Shown one piece after another: positions 22,125 through 23,265 of a stretch of DNA of 23,265 nt (within the stretch, counting starts at the first letter, position 1; every line of letters begins with the position of its first letter). Origin of the DNA: Patescibacteria group bacterium. Lineage in GTDB: Bacteria > Patescibacteriota > Patescibacteriia > Patescibacteriales > VMTK01. The notes under the pieces were generated by a model. The model saw only the letters and a list, made by a program, of their open reading frames with translations, was not told where the DNA came from and did no database searches. Location of the stretch: the NCBI GenBank assembly GCA_018896595.1, contig JAHIME010000054.1:1-23265 (forward strand), read 5' to 3'. A program made the translations under genes and the position numbers.

Positions 22125-22194
22125 TCGGGGACAAGGATTCGAACCTCGATTGACGGGACCAAAACCCGCTGTCCTGCCATTAGACGATCCCCGA
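22125..22194 (-). tRNA. tRNA-Gln(TTG), intact
   Basis: The 70-nt molecule has acceptor TCGGGGA/TCCCCGA, D-stem GTC/GAC with the TAATGGCAG loop, anticodon stem GCGGG/CCCGT closing TTTTGGT (anticodon TTG, reads CAA) and T-arm CGAGG-TTCGAAT-CCTTG. CCA is not encoded (GCCG follows). TATTATAAAT just upstream can serve as a -10 box. Its 3' end is copied at 21589-21610 and its 5' end at 22218-22276. Confidence 0.92.
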
Positions 22195-22217
22195 ATTATT
22201 TATAATACTTTTCTTAA

Positions 22218-22276
22218 TGTCCTGCCATTAGCCTGCCCGCGGCTGCGCCTTGGGCGCGGCCAGGGACGATCCCCGA
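22218..22276 (-). pseudogene. tRNA-Gln 5' fragment split in the D-stem by a hairpin
   Basis: On the minus strand TCGGGGATCGT (22276-22266) and CTAATGGCAGGACA (22231-22218) equal positions 1-25 of the intact tRNA-Gln just downstream. A 34-base insert separates them at 22265-22232. Nothing of the anticodon arm or beyond follows. It is a dead 5' piece, transcribed ahead of the intact gene if the two share a promoter. Confidence 0.8.
22232..22265. mobile_element. 34-bp GC-rich palindromic insert in the tRNA-Gln fragment
   Basis: It begins CCTGCCCGCG on the plus strand. GCTGCGCC pairs with GGCGCGGC and CCTG with CAGG, leaving one 6-base bulge. The border CCTGCCCGC is the same as that of the insert in tRNA-Thr. 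Its GC content stands out from the surroundings. Confidence 0.6.
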
Positions 22277-22287
22277 ATAATCGCATA

Positions 22288-22310
22288 AAATCCACCATAA
22301 TGGCGGATTT
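22288..22310. repeat. 23-bp near-perfect palindrome
   Basis: AAATCC and GGATTT, then one mismatch, then CCAT and ATGG around a central A. It lies between the tRNA-Gln fragment and the promoter at 22339. It may be a boundary hairpin or a weak terminator. Confidence 0.4.
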
Positions 22311-22338
22311 AGTTATATAGTAATACGTATTTATGCTA

Positions 22339-22376
22339 TTGTCAATATTTTTAAAAAATGTATAATGGTGTATAAT
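22339..22376 (+). promoter_or_regulatory. Tandem promoter of the Cys-rich protein gene
   Basis: TTGTCA (22339-22344), 16 bases, TATAAT (22361-22366), and a second TATAAT 10 bases later (22371-22376). The leader to ATG 22516 would be about 130 nt. Confidence 0.6.
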
Positions 22377-22437
22377 AATGGATATGAATGAACTCGTTTT
22401 GAGTTTTCATAATTTTTTACCTAAATTATAGAATAGC

Positions 22438-22452
22438 TGGCGCTTCGCGCCA
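22438..22452 (+). promoter_or_regulatory. Leader hairpin before the Cys-rich protein gene
   Basis: TGGCGC-TTC-GCGCCA is an exact 6-bp stem. A second dyad, GAACTC-GTTTT-GAGTTTTC, lies about 40 bp upstream of it. Both fall in the predicted leader. No T-run follows. Confidence 0.4.
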
Positions 22453-22515
22453 AATATGTTGCGTTAGATTCTAGACTCAAATGTATTTATTAATTTATTA
22501 TTAAAATTTAAAATT

Positions 22516-22896
22516 ATGATGAAAGAAAAACTACAAAAAATCAGCAAATTTATTATCTCCAGAATGTTTTATTTAATTCTGGGGATATGTATTGCTGTTG
22601 CCATCCCTGTCGCTTATGCGGCATGGAATACTTTTGTCAATCCAGGTGAAACTTTAACCGCTACGAAATGGAATGAGCATGTTAATAAGCTGGTGGAGTT
22701 AGACAACAAAGTAAACAGTATTGCGGAAATAGGTGTTTATCGGTGCCCAATAGGATGTGCCGGATGCAGTGGTGGCGCTTGGGGTTTTTATGAGTGTACA
22801 GGACAAATCACAACAAAGAGCAACTGTGCTACAATTGAATACCCTTGTGCTGTAACTTGCTCGTGTACTTATATAGGTAAGATGCGAGTATATTAA
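22516..22896 (+). CDS. Exported Cys-rich small protein, unknown function
   Basis: The 126-residue product could start at ATG 22516 or ATG 22519. A helix at about residues 18-36 (MFYLILGICIAVAIPVAYAA) is a signal peptide or anchor. It is followed by WNTFVNPGETLTATKWNEHV and a heptad-like segment NKLVELDNKVNSI. I have seen this kind of module near the N-terminus of Patescibacteria surface proteins (recollection). The last 50 residues carry nine Cys (RCPIGCAGCSGG, YECTG, NCATIEYPCAVTCSC), so disulfides or metal binding are likely outside the cell. In the same frame 35 further codons stay open after TAA 22894-22896. Confidence 0.6.
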   Translation: MMKEKLQKISKFIISRMFYLILGICIAVAIPVAYAAWNTFVNPGETLTATKWNEHVNKLVELDNKVNSIAEIGVYRCPIGCAGCSGGAWGFYECTGQITTKSNCATIEYPCAVTCSCTYIGKMRVY

Positions 22897-23023
22897 ATAA
22901 AAGAAATACACAGTTACAAGGTTACTGTAATTAAGATTGGCATGAAAATACAGCGAGGGGATAAAGTAATTATTAGGGTAGTGGAGCTGGATGAGTTTAA
23001 ATAAATTATCCACAACCCGCGTC

Positions 23024-23051
23024 TTGCGAAAAGTTTTTAATGTATTATAAT
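23024..23051 (+). promoter_or_regulatory. Promoter of the ABC transporter gene
   Basis: TTGCGA (23024-23029), 16 bases, TATAAT (23046-23051). The predicted start at about 23058 is one base before ATG 23059, so the message would be leaderless. Confidence 0.6.
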
Positions 23052-23058
23052 ATATTCT

Positions 23059-23265
23059 ATGATTGAAATAAAAAATCTCACTAAAAAATTCGGCGCGAAT
23101 TTAGCTTTGGACAACATAACTTTCTCCGTAAAACGCGGGGAAGTTTTAGGTTTTTTGGGCCCCAACGGCGCCGGCAAGACAACGACGATGAAAATTATCG
23201 CTTCTTTTTGGAAACCGACCGCTGGCGTTGTTGAAGTTGACGGCTTGGATGTTGCCGAAAATTCG
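23059..23265 (+). CDS. ABC transporter ATP-binding protein (3' end outside the window)
   Basis: The first 69 residues of an ABC ATPase are visible: MIEIKNLTKKFGANLALDNI, then Walker A GPNGAGKTT and KIIASFWKPTAGVVEVDGLD. The LGFLGPNGAGKTTTMKII pattern is that of exporter-type (ABC-2, GldA or NatA-like) ATPases. The signature and Walker B motifs would lie beyond the window. The substrate cannot be inferred. Confidence 0.9.
   Translation, partial: MIEIKNLTKKFGANLALDNITFSVKRGEVLGFLGPNGAGKTTTMKIIASFWKPTAGVVEVDGLDVAENS

Noticed and set aside
22090..22320. 76-codon open frame on the plus strand
   Set aside because: It is antisense to tRNA-Gln and its 5' fragment, with the sequence explained by the tRNAs and palindromes.
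22942..23004. Separate 20-codon gene
   Set aside because: It has no ribosome site or promoter of its own and is in frame with the preceding gene, so it is noted only as an open extension.
1..23265. CRISPR array or rRNA gene
   Set aside because: No regularly spaced short repeats and no rRNA-like segments were seen on either strand.

Overview
The window looks like a chromosome segment of a candidate-phyla-radiation bacterium (Patescibacteria, Parcubacteria-like). This is inferred from the gene families, not from a marker gene. The signs are a family-2 glycosyltransferase with short flanking membrane segments, a DivIC-like protein ending in a Lys-Trp-aromatic-Phe-Phe tail, an RlpA-carboxypeptidase fusion beside ftsEX, giant PKD and lipase surface proteins, and few Shine-Dalgarno sites. 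Several genes have a -10 box about one helical turn before the ATG, which implies leaderless messages. Every stop I assigned is TAA or TAG.

Layout. 1-4880 (+) carries a left-truncated glycosyltransferase, a cation P-type ATPase and an overlapping DivIC-like septum gene. 4881-5800 is a scar: a 97-bp inverted-repeat element, a rhuM gene with its centre deleted, and a second copy of the DivIC 3' end. 5861-14133 (+) is a surface and secretion cassette: two small membrane-anchored proteins that include a duplicated leaderless promoter, a 1224-residue propeller/PKD protein, an LCAT-like lipase broken by an amber codon and a frameshift, and a 4-helix membrane protein. A 33-bp repeat follows both the PKD gene and the last gene of this cassette.

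14229-14490 (-) is a tRNA cluster. It holds tRNA-Gly(CCC) and a tRNA-Thr(CGT) whose D-stem is split by a 110-nt insert that itself contains a complete tRNA-Thr(CGT). 14544-17838 (+) is the cell-wall block: an RlpA/S11-peptidase fusion, ftsE and ftsX.

17890-21892 (-) is a defence and mobility island: a lipoprotein, a decayed restriction-endonuclease-like gene, a GC-rich structured element, an ImmA/IrrE-DUF4411 toxin-antitoxin-like pair, a small membrane protein and a GIY-YIG nuclease. The GIY-YIG gene is bracketed by a 22-bp direct repeat made of the 3' end of tRNA-Gln. 22125-22276 (-) holds the intact tRNA-Gln(TTG) and an upstream 5' fragment of the same tRNA, split in its D-stem by a GC-rich hairpin. 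22516-23265 (+) holds a Cys-rich exported protein and the start of an ABC transporter ATPase that runs off the window.

The most unusual signal is that two unrelated tRNA loci carry GC-rich palindromic inserts in the D-stem, both bordered by CCTGCCCGC. In each case an intact tRNA of the same specificity sits inside or next to the broken one.
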